Shown one piece after another: positions 7,502-15,236 of a stretch of DNA of 16,709 bases (position 1 is the stretch's first letter; every line of letters starts with the position of its first letter). Made by a program: the position numbers and the translations under genes. This stretch comes from an uncultured beta proteobacterium (GTDB lineage Bacteria > Pseudomonadota > Gammaproteobacteria > Burkholderiales > SG8-39): positions 76,455 to 93,163 of the forward strand of contig CADEDU010000010.1 of the NCBI GenBank assembly GCA_902826155.1, in the 5' to 3' direction. The notes under the pieces are model-generated. The model did not search any database and was not told the DNA's origin. It worked only from the letters and a program-made list of their open reading frames with translations.

Positions 7502-7632
7502 CCCACACGATGACCAGGCGCGGTGGCCAACCATGCGCGGCTCGCGACACGATCGCGACGCGGCCGGCGCCGGCGCAGTCGAGAGTCCAAGCCGTTTCCA
7601 ACGCAGGCGATTCAAGTACGGGAGTTCCAACG

Positions 7633-9300
7633 ATGCAGCACGATGGCAAACCACGCGTCTTCGACATTCTCGCCAAGGCATTCATGCAGGAGGACGTGAA
7701 GACGTGTTTCGCGTTGCTGGGCGATGCGAACATGAACTGGGCCGCACGACTGGCCGAGGCGGGCTGCCGCATGGTGTACGTGCGGCACGAGCACTGCGCG
7801 GTGGCCTCGGCGATGGCCTACGCGCGCAAGAACCATGACGTTGCCGTGGCCACCGTCACCTGCGGTCCGGGCGTGACGCAGCTGATCACCGCGCTGCCCG
7901 CGGCGGTGCGTGCGCATCTGCCGATGGTCGTGTTCGCCGGCGAAGCTCCGCTCAAGAGCGGCTGGTACAACCAGGGCATCGATCAGGCGCCGCTCATCAC
8001 TGCCACAGGCGCGGCGTATCACAGCCTGCACATGCCTGAACGCATGCCGATCGCGGTGCGCGATGCCTTCCTGCAGGCGCGGCGCGAGCGCCGGCCGGTG
8101 GTGATCGGCATTCCGTTCGATCTGCAGGCGCGCGCATGGGAAGGTCCGGAGAAACTGCCGACGCCCTCGCGCCAGATGCTGCCACGCGTCTCGCCGATGC
8201 CGCCGCATCCCGACGATGTCGCACGCGCGGCAGAGCTCGTGGCGAATGCCGAGCGGATCGTCGTATTCGCCGGCTTCGGCGCAGTCGAGGCCAATGCCGC
8301 CGCGGCATGCAAGGCGCTGGCCGCGAAAACGGGCGCGCTGCTCACCACCACGCTGCCCGCACGCGGACTCTTTCACGACGATCCGTACTGCATCGGCGTG
8401 ACCGGTAGTTTCTCCACCGAAGTCGGCCTGGAACTCTTGACGCAGGCCGATCTCGTGATCGCCGTCGGTGCCTCACTCGCCTATCACGCGGGCGGCGGCG
8501 GTCAGCTCTATCCGAAAGCGAAAACGCTGCAGATCGATGTCGATCCGGTCGCGATCAATCAAGGCCAGGAAGTCGCACGCCATCATCTGCGTGCCGATGC
8601 ACGCCTGGGCGCCGAAGCGCTGACCGCCGCATTGCCCGCACGCAGTAAGCTGTGGCGCAACGAGGCCATGGCCGCGCGCATCCGCGATTCGAAGCCCGAC
8701 AGCCATGTGTTCAAGATCGAGCCGGGGCTGCTCGATCCGCGCGACGTCGTCGAGGTGCTCGAGAAACACCTGCCGCAGGACTGGGAGATGGTGAACTCCG
8801 GCGGCCACTGCTCCTGGTTCTTCGCGCAGATGCCGTCACGACCGCAGGAGAAGTTCCTCACCATTCGCGAGTTCGGCGCGATCGGCAATGGCATTTCGTT
8901 CGCGATGGGTGTCGCCGCGGCGCGCCCGGACAAAACCGTGGTGCTGTTCGACGGCGACGGCAGTCTGATGATGCACGTGCAGGAGCTGGAGACGATCCGC
9001 CGCCACAACATGAACATCCTCATCGTCGTGATGAACGACGGTGCCTACGGCTCCGAGGTGCACAAGTTCCGATCGGAAGGCATGCCCGAGGAAGGCTCGG
9101 TGTTCGGCTACTGCGACTTCGCGGCGATCGGCAAAGGCTTCGGCATGCCGGGCCAGACGTTCAAGAGTCTCGATGATCTGCCCAAGGCAATCGCTGCGTT
9201 CGCCAAGGCCGGCGGCCCGGCGATCTGGGACTTCCATGTGTCGGACAAGGTGGTGTCGCCGACCATCCGGCGGGCGCATCCGCAGGGGAAGAAGCACTGA
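7633..9300 (+). CDS. ThDP-dependent enzyme, acetolactate synthase/decarboxylase superfamily
   Basis: 555 aa from the ATG at 7633, with GGGAG 8 nt upstream. An in-frame ATG at 7510 would add 41 residues of low-complexity sequence outside the fold. The superfamily uses thiamine diphosphate to cleave or form bonds next to the carbonyl of 2-oxo acids. The domain order is normal: N-terminal PYR domain with the cofactor-activating glutamate E53 in VRHEHCAVASAMAYA, central domain (about 190-330; AGFGAVEANA, then LQIDVDP), and C-terminal PP domain with the Mg-ThDP motif GDGSLMM (441-447) to ND (468-469). The central domain lacks the RFDDR segment of true acetolactate synthases, so a decarboxylase or lyase role (benzoylformate or oxalyl-CoA decarboxylase style) is possible. 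I cannot choose among these. It is divergent from LysR and convergent with the DUF6295 gene. Confidence 0.9.
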   Translation: MQHDGKPRVFDILAKAFMQEDVKTCFALLGDANMNWAARLAEAGCRMVYVRHEHCAVASAMAYARKNHDVAVATVTCGPGVTQLITALPAAVRAHLPMVVFAGEAPLKSGWYNQGIDQAPLITATGAAYHSLHMPERMPIAVRDAFLQARRERRPVVIGIPFDLQARAWEGPEKLPTPSRQMLPRVSPMPPHPDDVARAAELVANAERIVVFAGFGAVEANAAAACKALAAKTGALLTTTLPARGLFHDDPYCIGVTGSFSTEVGLELLTQADLVIAVGASLAYHAGGGGQLYPKAKTLQIDVDPVAINQGQEVARHHLRADARLGAEALTAALPARSKLWRNEAMAARIRDSKPDSHVFKIEPGLLDPRDVVEVLEKHLPQDWEMVNSGGHCSWFFAQMPSRPQEKFLTIREFGAIGNGISFAMGVAAARPDKTVVLFDGDGSLMMHVQELETIRRHNMNILIVVMNDGAYGSEVHKFRSEGMPEEGSVFGYCDFAAIGKGFGMPGQTFKSLDDLPKAIAAFAKAGGPAIWDFHVSDKVVSPTIRRAHPQGKKH

Positions 9301-9305
9301 GCTGC

Positions 9306-9331
9306 GGCGGGCGCGATCGTTCGAGCCCGCC
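9306..9331. terminator. Bidirectional hairpin between ThDP and DUF6295 genes
   Basis: GGCGGGC (9306-9312) and GCCCGCC (9325-9331) form a perfect 7-bp GC stem. Inside, after one mismatch, CGA/TCG adds three pairs closing on a 4-nt loop. It fills most of the 42-bp gap between convergent stop codons and so probably ends both transcripts. There is no T-tract on either strand. Confidence 0.55.
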
Positions 9332-9342
9332 ACAGCACGGCG

Positions 9343-9648
9343 TCACGCAACCCGCATCAGCGCGGGCCTGGCGCCCTTCCCTCGCACTTCCGCCTCTTCG
9401 AACTCGGCCGCTGCGATCGCGCGGTCGAGCGCGGCACGCAGCGCCTTCGCCGAATCGAGCGTCAACTCGACGCCTGCACGCGCACCCGGCTCGAGCGCGC
9501 TGTTGAAGAAATCAAGCGTAATCACATCGCCCAGCGGCGCATGGCGGGCGTGGTCATAGGCGACCACCGCCTGGTTGAGCGGGAACCATTCGTCGCCGCG
9601 CTTGGCCATGCCCTCTGCCGCCGTGATCTCGATGATCGACGTGCACAT
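9343..9648 (-). CDS. DUF6295-like small protein
   Basis: 101 aa. The opening MCTSIIEITAAEGMAKRGDEW and the core WFPLNQAVVAYDHARHAPLGD, then ITLDFFNSAL and RAGVELTLDSAKALRAAL, match my memory of DUF6295, a family of about 90-100 residues with unknown biochemistry. It has no signal peptide, membrane segment or known catalytic motif; one early Cys (C2) and the YDHxxHAP histidines are the most conserved-looking polar residues. It starts 9 nt after the stop of the dienelactone-hydrolase-family gene, with only a weak ribosome-binding site, so it is the last gene of the minus-strand operon and probably translationally coupled. The C-terminal 20 or so residues (EEAEVRGKGARPALMRVA) look like a basic tail. 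Function unknown. Confidence 0.8.
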   Translation of the reverse strand: MCTSIIEITAAEGMAKRGDEWFPLNQAVVAYDHARHAPLGDVITLDFFNSALEPGARAGVELTLDSAKALRAALDRAIAAAEFEEAEVRGKGARPALMRVA

Positions 9649-9657
9649 GGCCGCGTC

Positions 9658-10407
9658 TCACTTCGCCAGATGTTTGCCGAAGAAGGCGAATACCTTGCTC
9701 CAGCCGTCCATCGTCGCTTCGGGACGGTACAACGGACGATGCCAGTAGAAGATGCCGTGGCCGGCACCGTCGTAGCGGTGAAACTCGTAGTTCTTGCCGA
9801 GCTTCTTGAGTTCGGCCTCGTGCTGATCGACCTGTTCAGGGCTGGGTGCGCGATCGTCGTTGCCGAACAGTCCAAGCAGCGGGCAAGAGAGATCCTTGGT
9901 CATCGTGATCGGCGCGACCGGCGTCTTGGCGTTCAGCTCCTCGTTGCCCATCACCACGCGGCCGCCCCACAGATCGACGCACGCATCGACATCCTTGCGC
10001 TGGCAGGCGTAGATGAACGCGTGCCGACCGCCGGAGCACGAACCGAACAGACCGACCTTGCCGTTGTGGTTCGATTGCGATCGCATCCACTGCACCGCGG
10101 CGGCGGTATCGCCGACCATCTGCGCATCGGGAATGCCGCCGTCGGCACGGACCTTGGCTGCGACGTCATCCGGGTTGCCCGCGCCGGCGCGCTCATACAG
10201 ATTCGCGCAGATCGCGAGATAGCCGTGATGCGCGAACCGGCGTGTGGTTTCGATATAGAACTCGCTCCAGCCCGGCAAGTGATGGACCAGCACGACGCCG
10301 GGGAATTTTCCCTGGCCCTGCGGCCTGGCAACGTATGCGGTGATCGGCGTTCCCTTGTCGCCGTTGATCGTGACGTTCTCGCAGGTCATGCCTCGGTAGA
10401 AGGACAT
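9658..10407 (-). CDS. Dienelactone-hydrolase-family alpha/beta hydrolase
   Basis: 249 aa, the usual length for the family; ATG at 10407 with AAAGGAG upstream. The fold shows a Cys-nucleophile elbow GSCSGG (122-127, C124), an acid in GNDDRAP (D185 probable) and a histidine in GAGHG (H217), giving a Cys-Asp-His triad as in chlorocatechol-pathway dienelactone hydrolase. There the motif QEIFG carries the glutamate that activates the cysteine; the aligned segment here reads HHLPG (42-46), so that acid is missing and the enzyme probably hydrolyses something other than dienelactone. No signal peptide is seen, so it is cytoplasmic. It lies 95 nt downstream of the fused Liv transporter gene and 9 nt before the DUF6295 gene. 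A role in ester or lactone hydrolysis is likely; substrate unknown. Confidence 0.9.
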   Translation of the reverse strand: MSFYRGMTCENVTINGDKGTPITAYVARPQGQGKFPGVVLVHHLPGWSEFYIETTRRFAHHGYLAICANLYERAGAGNPDDVAAKVRADGGIPDAQMVGDTAAAVQWMRSQSNHNGKVGLFGSCSGGRHAFIYACQRKDVDACVDLWGGRVVMGNEELNAKTPVAPITMTKDLSCPLLGLFGNDDRAPSPEQVDQHEAELKKLGKNYEFHRYDGAGHGIFYWHRPLYRPEATMDGWSKVFAFFGKHLAK

Positions 10408-10486
10408 CGGTGCTTTCTCCTTTGGTTGCGGCGGGGAAGGTTGCGACAGACGACGGTGCTGCAGATGGTGGTGCGATAGATGACTT

Positions 10487-10503
10487 GCGCGCAGCCGGCG
10501 CGC
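10487..10503 (-). other. GC hairpin at the end of the fused Liv transporter gene
   Basis: GCGCGC (10487-10492) and GCGCGC (10498-10503) flank a 5-nt spacer and can form a 6-bp stem overlapping the last base of the transporter stop codon (TAG, 10505-10503). No T-tract follows. It may attenuate transcription or protect the upstream mRNA end, giving unequal expression of the transporter and the hydrolase. Chance in GC-rich DNA is possible. Confidence 0.3.
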
Positions 10504-13064
10504 TACAGCCAGAGAATCTTCTTGCGGTATTCCAGGTCGGTGCGCAGCGGCTCGGCCGGGCCCTCGTGGAACACCGCACCGCGTTCGAGCGCGTAGACGC
10601 GGTCGGCGAGCGCAAGCACCAGGTCGTGATTGTGCTCGACGATGACGATCGACGTCTTGCCGCGCAGCGCGTCGAACACGCGGAACAGCTCCTGCGAGAC
10701 CGCCGGCGACAATCCCTCGAACGGTTCATCGAGCAGCAACAGCCGCACATTGCCCGAGAGCGCCCGCGCCACGGCGACCATCTGCTGCTCGCCGCCCGAC
10801 AGATAGTCGGCGGCCACGTCCATGCGCTCGCGCAGCCGCGGGAACATCTCGAGGATCTGCGCCTCGCTCCACACCACGCCACGTGAGCCGTCGGTGGCGC
10901 GCGCCAAGCGTCCGAGCGCGAGATTGTCGGCAACGCTCATGCCCGCGAACAGTCCACGGCCTTGCGGCACGTAGCCGATGCCCAGGCGCGCGATGTCAGG
11001 CGCAGGCAGAGCCGCGATGTCGCGCCCTTCGAACTCGATCGTGCCCGAAGCAGCAGGCACCAGTCCGGCGAGCGTTTTCAGCAGCGTCGACTTGCCCGCG
11101 CCGTTGCGACCGAGCAGCGCGACGATCTCGCCGTCACGCACCTCGAGCGTCGCGTCATTCAGGATGTGGCTCTTGCCGTAGAAGGTGTTGACGCCTGCGA
11201 AACGCAGCAGCGGCGCCCGATCGACCTCGATCGTCGTACTGCGCCCCACCGCTGGCGGCGTGCCGCTGCCGGTGTAGATCTCCTGCACGCGACGATCGTT
11301 GCGCACTTCGTCCGGCGTGCCGACCATCAGGATCTCGCCTTGGTTCATCACCGTCACGCGGTGCGACAGGCCGAGCACGCGGTCGATGTCGTGCTCGACG
11401 ATGAGCACCGGCACCTGTCGCGCGATGGTCGCGATCAACGCGGTGACGCGTTCGCGCTCGGCGGCGGCCAGTCCGGCGAGCGGCTCATCGAGCAGCAGCA
11501 CCGCCGGTCCGGAGGCCACGGCGATGCCCAGGTCGAGCAACCGCTGTCCGCCGTAGGAGAGATCACCCGCGATGACCTCTTCGATGCCCTCCAACCCAAG
11601 AAACCGCACCAGCTCGGCGGTCTGCGCGTGCACCGGCGCATAGCTGTCGCTGTCACGCCAGGCGTTGAAGCGCGCGGCGTGCCCCGCCATCACCGACAGG
11701 CGGATGTTCTCGTGAATCGACAGCCCCTTGAACAGATTGGTGATCTGGAACGAGCGCGCCAAGCCGAGTGCGCAGATGCGATCGGCCGACAGACCGCGAA
11801 CGTCGGTGCCGCGCAATTGCACCGCGCCGGCATCCGGCGCGAACATCCCCGAGGCGATGTTGAACAGCGTGGTCTTGCCCGCGCCATTGGGGCCGATCAG
11901 CGCGTGAATCTCGCCGGCTTGCACGCTGAGGCTCGCGTTGCTCACCGCACGGATGCCGCCGAACGATTTCTGCACGCCATCGAGCACGAGCACCGTTCCG
12001 CCGGCAACGACGTCACGATGCAGGAACGCGGGCAACGGCAAGCCTTGATAGGTCCGCCGCGCCGCCATCGCCGCCGCGCCTTTGGCTGAAGGCCGGAATC
12101 GCTCGCGCAGCTTCGCCCAGACTCCGACCAGGCCGGCTGGCGAATACATCACGAACCCCACGAACACCAGCCCGAACCAAAGCAACCAGTTCGGCGTCCA
12201 CATCGAGAACAACTCGCGGAACAGCGTGTAGAACAGCGCCCCCAACGCCGGACCGAGAATGTGGTGCATGCCGCCGATCACCACCATCGCGATGAGTTCA
12301 CCCGAAAACGCGACCGCGGTGGCATCGGCCGAAACGAGATAGTGCTGGAAACCGGTAAGCGCGCCGGCCAGCGCCGTGATCGATGCCGACAGCACGAACG
12401 CCACCAGCTTGTAGCGCTCGATCGGATAGCCCTGGAACGTGGCGCGCTGCTGGTTTTCGCGAATCGCCACCAGCACATGGCCGAACGGCGAACGGAGCAC
12501 GCGATGCAGGCCGTAGAGCACGGCCAGCGCGATAAGTGCGACCAGCGTGTAGTACGCGCGCGAATCGTCGAGCGCGATCGGTCCGATGCTCCCGCGCACC
12601 AGGCCGCCCAGGCCGTCTTCGCCGCCGGTCACTTCGGTCCAGCGGAATGCGATCGTGTAGCACAGCGCCGCCAGCGCCAGAGTGAGCAGCGAGAAATACA
12701 CGCCGCGCCTGCGCAGGATGAGCGCACCGACGATGGCCGCCAGCACGGCCACGAAGACGATCGCGATCAGCAGCGGCAGCGCGATCTGTCCGGCGAACCA
12801 GTGCTTCTGCGCGAGCGCCGCGACGTAGGCGCCGATGCCGAACCAGGCACTGTGGCCGAACGAATGCAGGCCGGTGAATCCGACGATCAGGTTGAGTCCG
12901 AGCGTGGCGATCGCGAAGCACACCACGACGGTGGCGGTGTTCACGGTCAGGCCGACCGCGGTCATCGCGAACGGCAGGACGACGAGCGCGATCGCGCCGA
13001 TCAAAACGGGGCGGTGGCGCGCGCGTGACGCCGCGCGCCGCCGCGAATCGTTTGCTGTACTCAC
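10503..13064 (-). CDS. LivM-LivG-LivF fused ABC transporter (permease plus two ATPases)
   Basis: 853 aa from GTG at 13064, whose bases overlap the LivH stop as GTGA. It joins three normally separate components of a branched-chain amino acid-type importer. Residues 1-325 are the LivM permease: a basic start, several membrane helices, GLHSFGHSAWFGIGAY (65-80) and VIGGMHHILGPALGA (262-276). Residues about 356-595 are LivG: Walker A GPNGAGKTT (391-399), Q440, signature LSYGGQ (502-507), Walker B VLLLDEP (522-528), H558. Residues about 617-853 are LivF: Walker A GRNGAGKST (652-660), Q701, signature LSGGEQ (755-760), Walker B LLLLDEP (775-781), H811. Both ATPases look competent. Linkers (326-355, 596-616) are short, without internal stops. 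The open frame continues 225 codons upstream, antisense-like and overlapping LivH, and is not part of the protein. Substrate unknown. Confidence 0.94.
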   Translation of the reverse strand: MSTANDSRRRAASRARHRPVLIGAIALVVLPFAMTAVGLTVNTATVVVCFAIATLGLNLIVGFTGLHSFGHSAWFGIGAYVAALAQKHWFAGQIALPLLIAIVFVAVLAAIVGALILRRRGVYFSLLTLALAALCYTIAFRWTEVTGGEDGLGGLVRGSIGPIALDDSRAYYTLVALIALAVLYGLHRVLRSPFGHVLVAIRENQQRATFQGYPIERYKLVAFVLSASITALAGALTGFQHYLVSADATAVAFSGELIAMVVIGGMHHILGPALGALFYTLFRELFSMWTPNWLLWFGLVFVGFVMYSPAGLVGVWAKLRERFRPSAKGAAAMAARRTYQGLPLPAFLHRDVVAGGTVLVLDGVQKSFGGIRAVSNASLSVQAGEIHALIGPNGAGKTTLFNIASGMFAPDAGAVQLRGTDVRGLSADRICALGLARSFQITNLFKGLSIHENIRLSVMAGHAARFNAWRDSDSYAPVHAQTAELVRFLGLEGIEEVIAGDLSYGGQRLLDLGIAVASGPAVLLLDEPLAGLAAAERERVTALIATIARQVPVLIVEHDIDRVLGLSHRVTVMNQGEILMVGTPDEVRNDRRVQEIYTGSGTPPAVGRSTTIEVDRAPLLRFAGVNTFYGKSHILNDATLEVRDGEIVALLGRNGAGKSTLLKTLAGLVPAASGTIEFEGRDIAALPAPDIARLGIGYVPQGRGLFAGMSVADNLALGRLARATDGSRGVVWSEAQILEMFPRLRERMDVAADYLSGGEQQMVAVARALSGNVRLLLLDEPFEGLSPAVSQELFRVFDALRGKTSIVIVEHNHDLVLALADRVYALERGAVFHEGPAEPLRTDLEYRKKILWL

Positions 13065-13936
13065 TCGAATTTCTCGATCCGCTCGCCCAGCAACCCACGT
13101 GGCCGGAACAGGAGCACCAGGAACATCAGTACGTACATCGACGCCTCGCCGGCCGCCGGCACGAAATGGATAGTGATCCCGCGCACCACGCCGACCAGCA
13201 GCGCCGCGAGCACCACGCCCCAGAAGCTGCCCAATCCGCCGATCACCACCACGACGAATGCGACGGTGATGATCTCGGCACCCATCGCCGGATGCACCAC
13301 GGTGATCGGTGCGAACAGCGCCCCGCCCAGACCGGCCATGCCCACGCCCAGCATCACGATCGCGAGCATGTACGGTGCGAGCCGGATGCCGAGCGCCGCA
13401 ACCATGTCGGGCCGCTGGATGCCGGCACGCACGACGCGGCCGAACGAGGTCTTGTGCAGCAGCAGCCAGATGCCCGTGAGCACCGCCGCCACCACGCCGA
13501 GCAGAAACAACCGGTAGCGCGAGAACATGAACTCGCCCAGCACCACCTGCCCCTTGAACTCCTGTGGCATCGACGCAGGGAGCGGCGCCGAGCCCCAGAT
13601 GATGCGGATGCCCTGCTCGGCGACCATCGCCAGAGCGAAGGTGAGCAGCAGGCTCAGGATCGGATCGGCGTTGTAGAAGCGCCGCAGCAGCAAGCGCTCG
13701 AACACGATGCCCAGCAGCGCCACCAGCACCGGCGCGCACACCACCGCCGCGCCGAATCCCGCGAACTTCGCGATCTCGATCGACACATAGGCGCCGATCG
13801 CATAGAACGCGCCGTGCGCGAGATTGACCACGCCGCCGACGCTGAAGATCAGCGACAGCCCCAGCGCGATGAGCAGGTAGTAGCCGCCGAGCACCAGGCC
13901 GTTGACGACCTGCTCAGCCAGAAAAAGCAGTTCCAC
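13061..13936 (-). CDS. livH: LivH-type ABC transporter permease
   Basis: 291 aa, the usual LivH length. It is an inner-membrane subunit that pairs with LivM to form the import channel. The start has the family signature NGLVLGGYYLLIALGLSLIF (12-31) and VVNLAHGAFYAIGAY (36-50), followed by multiple hydrophobic helices, a GMAGLGGALFAP loop and GGLGSFWG, and ends RPRGLLGERIEKFE. The start codon is GTG at 13936 (track-independent check: the minus strand reads GTG GAA CTG), with no good Shine-Dalgarno and 38 nt after the binding-protein stop. Its stop overlaps the next gene's GTG by 4 nt (GTGA), so the fused LivMGF protein should be translated in step with it. Confidence 0.95.
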   Translation of the reverse strand: MELLFLAEQVVNGLVLGGYYLLIALGLSLIFSVGGVVNLAHGAFYAIGAYVSIEIAKFAGFGAAVVCAPVLVALLGIVFERLLLRRFYNADPILSLLLTFALAMVAEQGIRIIWGSAPLPASMPQEFKGQVVLGEFMFSRYRLFLLGVVAAVLTGIWLLLHKTSFGRVVRAGIQRPDMVAALGIRLAPYMLAIVMLGVGMAGLGGALFAPITVVHPAMGAEIITVAFVVVVIGGLGSFWGVVLAALLVGVVRGITIHFVPAAGEASMYVLMFLVLLFRPRGLLGERIEKFE

Positions 13937-13974
13937 GTCGCTGTGATCAAACGCGAATGGTCACGCGGACTCGG

Positions 13975-15195
13975 TCAAAACACGCAGCCGCTCTGCTCCT
14001 TCGTAGGCGCGAGCAATTCCAGCGACTGGTTGGCCGCGGGCACGGCCGCGCCCAATTGCAGGAAGTCCCATTTGTCCTTCGCTTTGCCCTTGGGCTTGAC
14101 CGTGAACGGATAGGCCTCCTGCATGAGCTGGTGGTCCCAAGAGCGGAAGTAGGCCTTGCGCGATTTGAGGATGTCGAACTCGGTCTGCTTTTCGAAGTAG
14201 GCGATGAGCCGCTCCGAATCGGTCGACTTGGTCTCGTTCATCGCCTGCGCCATCATCTTCAGCGACACGTATGAGATCCACGCGTGGTTCTCCGGCGGCC
14301 GGCCGTGCTTCTGCATGAACGCGGTGGTGAACGCCTTCGAGCCTGGCGTGTTCACGTCGTGGTGCCACACCGTGGGCCAGATACCGCCGAGATTGCCTTC
14401 ACCCGCAGCCCAGGCATCTGCCGTATTGAGGTTGAACCCGACCAGCGGAAACGGCAGCGAGAACTCGGCGTACTGCTTGACCAGATTCGTCACCTGATTG
14501 CCGGCGAGATTGGAACAGACCACGTCGGGCTTGGCGCGGCGGATCTTGAGCATGTAGCCGCTGAAATCGGTGAGATCGGTGGCAACGAGCTCATCGCCGA
14601 TCACCTTGCCGCCGTTGGCGTCGATGAAGGTCTTGGCCGCACGCAGCAGATCGTGGCCGAACAGGTAGTCGGCCGAGAGCATGTAGAAGGTCTTGCCCTT
14701 GACCTTGTTGTCGCGCACCAGCGCCTGACCGACCGCGTTGACCATCACCGTGACGGGGATGTCGACATGAAACGTGTAGCGGCTGCAGTTCTTGCTGCGC
14801 AGTGCGTCCGATCGCGCGCCCACCTGCATGAACAACTTCTTGTTGCGCGCCGCGACTTGCATCATGGTGAGCGCCGAAGCGGAGTTGATCTCGCCCATCA
14901 GCACCGACACGTTGTCGCGCTCGAACATACGCTGCGCCTTGGTGGCGGCAGTGGCGGGGTTGACCGAGTCTTCACTCAATAGCTCGATCTGCCGGCCGAG
15001 GATGCCCCCGGCCTTGTTGATCTCCTCTTCGGCCATCTTGATGCCGAGCACCGCGTAGCCGCCGAGTGCACCGAGAAATCCGGTAAGTGGCGTGAGATGG
15101 CCGATGCGGATGCGATCGGACTGCCCGCGGCTGATCGCGGGAAAACCCAACGCCAGCGCGGCGCCACCGGCTTGAAGCAAGGTCCTGCGTTTCAT
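13975..15195 (-). CDS. Liv-type ABC transporter substrate-binding protein
   Basis: 406 aa; ATG at 15195 behind a strong AGGAGGAG. Residues 1-25 are an export signal. KRRTLLQAGGAALALG has paired arginines before a hydrophobic stretch, so Tat export is possible as well as Sec. The mature part begins IRIGHLTPLTGFLGALGGYAVLGIKMAEEEINKAGG, the classic opening of Peripla_BP_6 (LivK/amide-type) receptors, with GRQIELLSEDSVNPATAATKA (68-88) next. These proteins capture amino acids, amides, short carboxylates or aromatic acids in the periplasm and deliver them to LivHM. The gene is directly upstream of livH and downstream of the acetolactate-synthase-like gene. The ligand cannot be read from sequence; context suggests an organic acid used by the neighbouring ThDP enzyme. 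Confidence 0.94.
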   Translation of the reverse strand: MKRRTLLQAGGAALALGFPAISRGQSDRIRIGHLTPLTGFLGALGGYAVLGIKMAEEEINKAGGILGRQIELLSEDSVNPATAATKAQRMFERDNVSVLMGEINSASALTMMQVAARNKKLFMQVGARSDALRSKNCSRYTFHVDIPVTVMVNAVGQALVRDNKVKGKTFYMLSADYLFGHDLLRAAKTFIDANGGKVIGDELVATDLTDFSGYMLKIRRAKPDVVCSNLAGNQVTNLVKQYAEFSLPFPLVGFNLNTADAWAAGEGNLGGIWPTVWHHDVNTPGSKAFTTAFMQKHGRPPENHAWISYVSLKMMAQAMNETKSTDSERLIAYFEKQTEFDILKSRKAYFRSWDHQLMQEAYPFTVKPKGKAKDKWDFLQLGAAVPAANQSLELLAPTKEQSGCVF

Positions 15196-15236
15196 GTCTC
15201 CTCCTCAGGTTTAGTGTGAATGCGGGTACGGATGGC

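Noticed and set aside
7510..7632. Upstream in-frame start that would lengthen the ThDP enzyme by 41 residues
   Set aside because: The extra residues are Arg/Ala/Pro-rich and outside the conserved fold, while the start at 7633 has a GGGAG at proper spacing.
13065..13739. The frame of the fused Liv transporter is open for 225 more codons upstream, suggesting a 1078-residue protein
   Set aside because: That stretch lies fully inside livH in another frame, is rich in Arg, Gly and Ala with no fold, and a GTG start exists exactly at the livH stop.
13025..14113. Long plus-strand open frame (362 codons) opposite livH
   Set aside because: Its product is dominated by His, Arg, Gln and Glu, the usual reverse-strand image of a GC-rich membrane-protein gene, and it has no recognisable domain.
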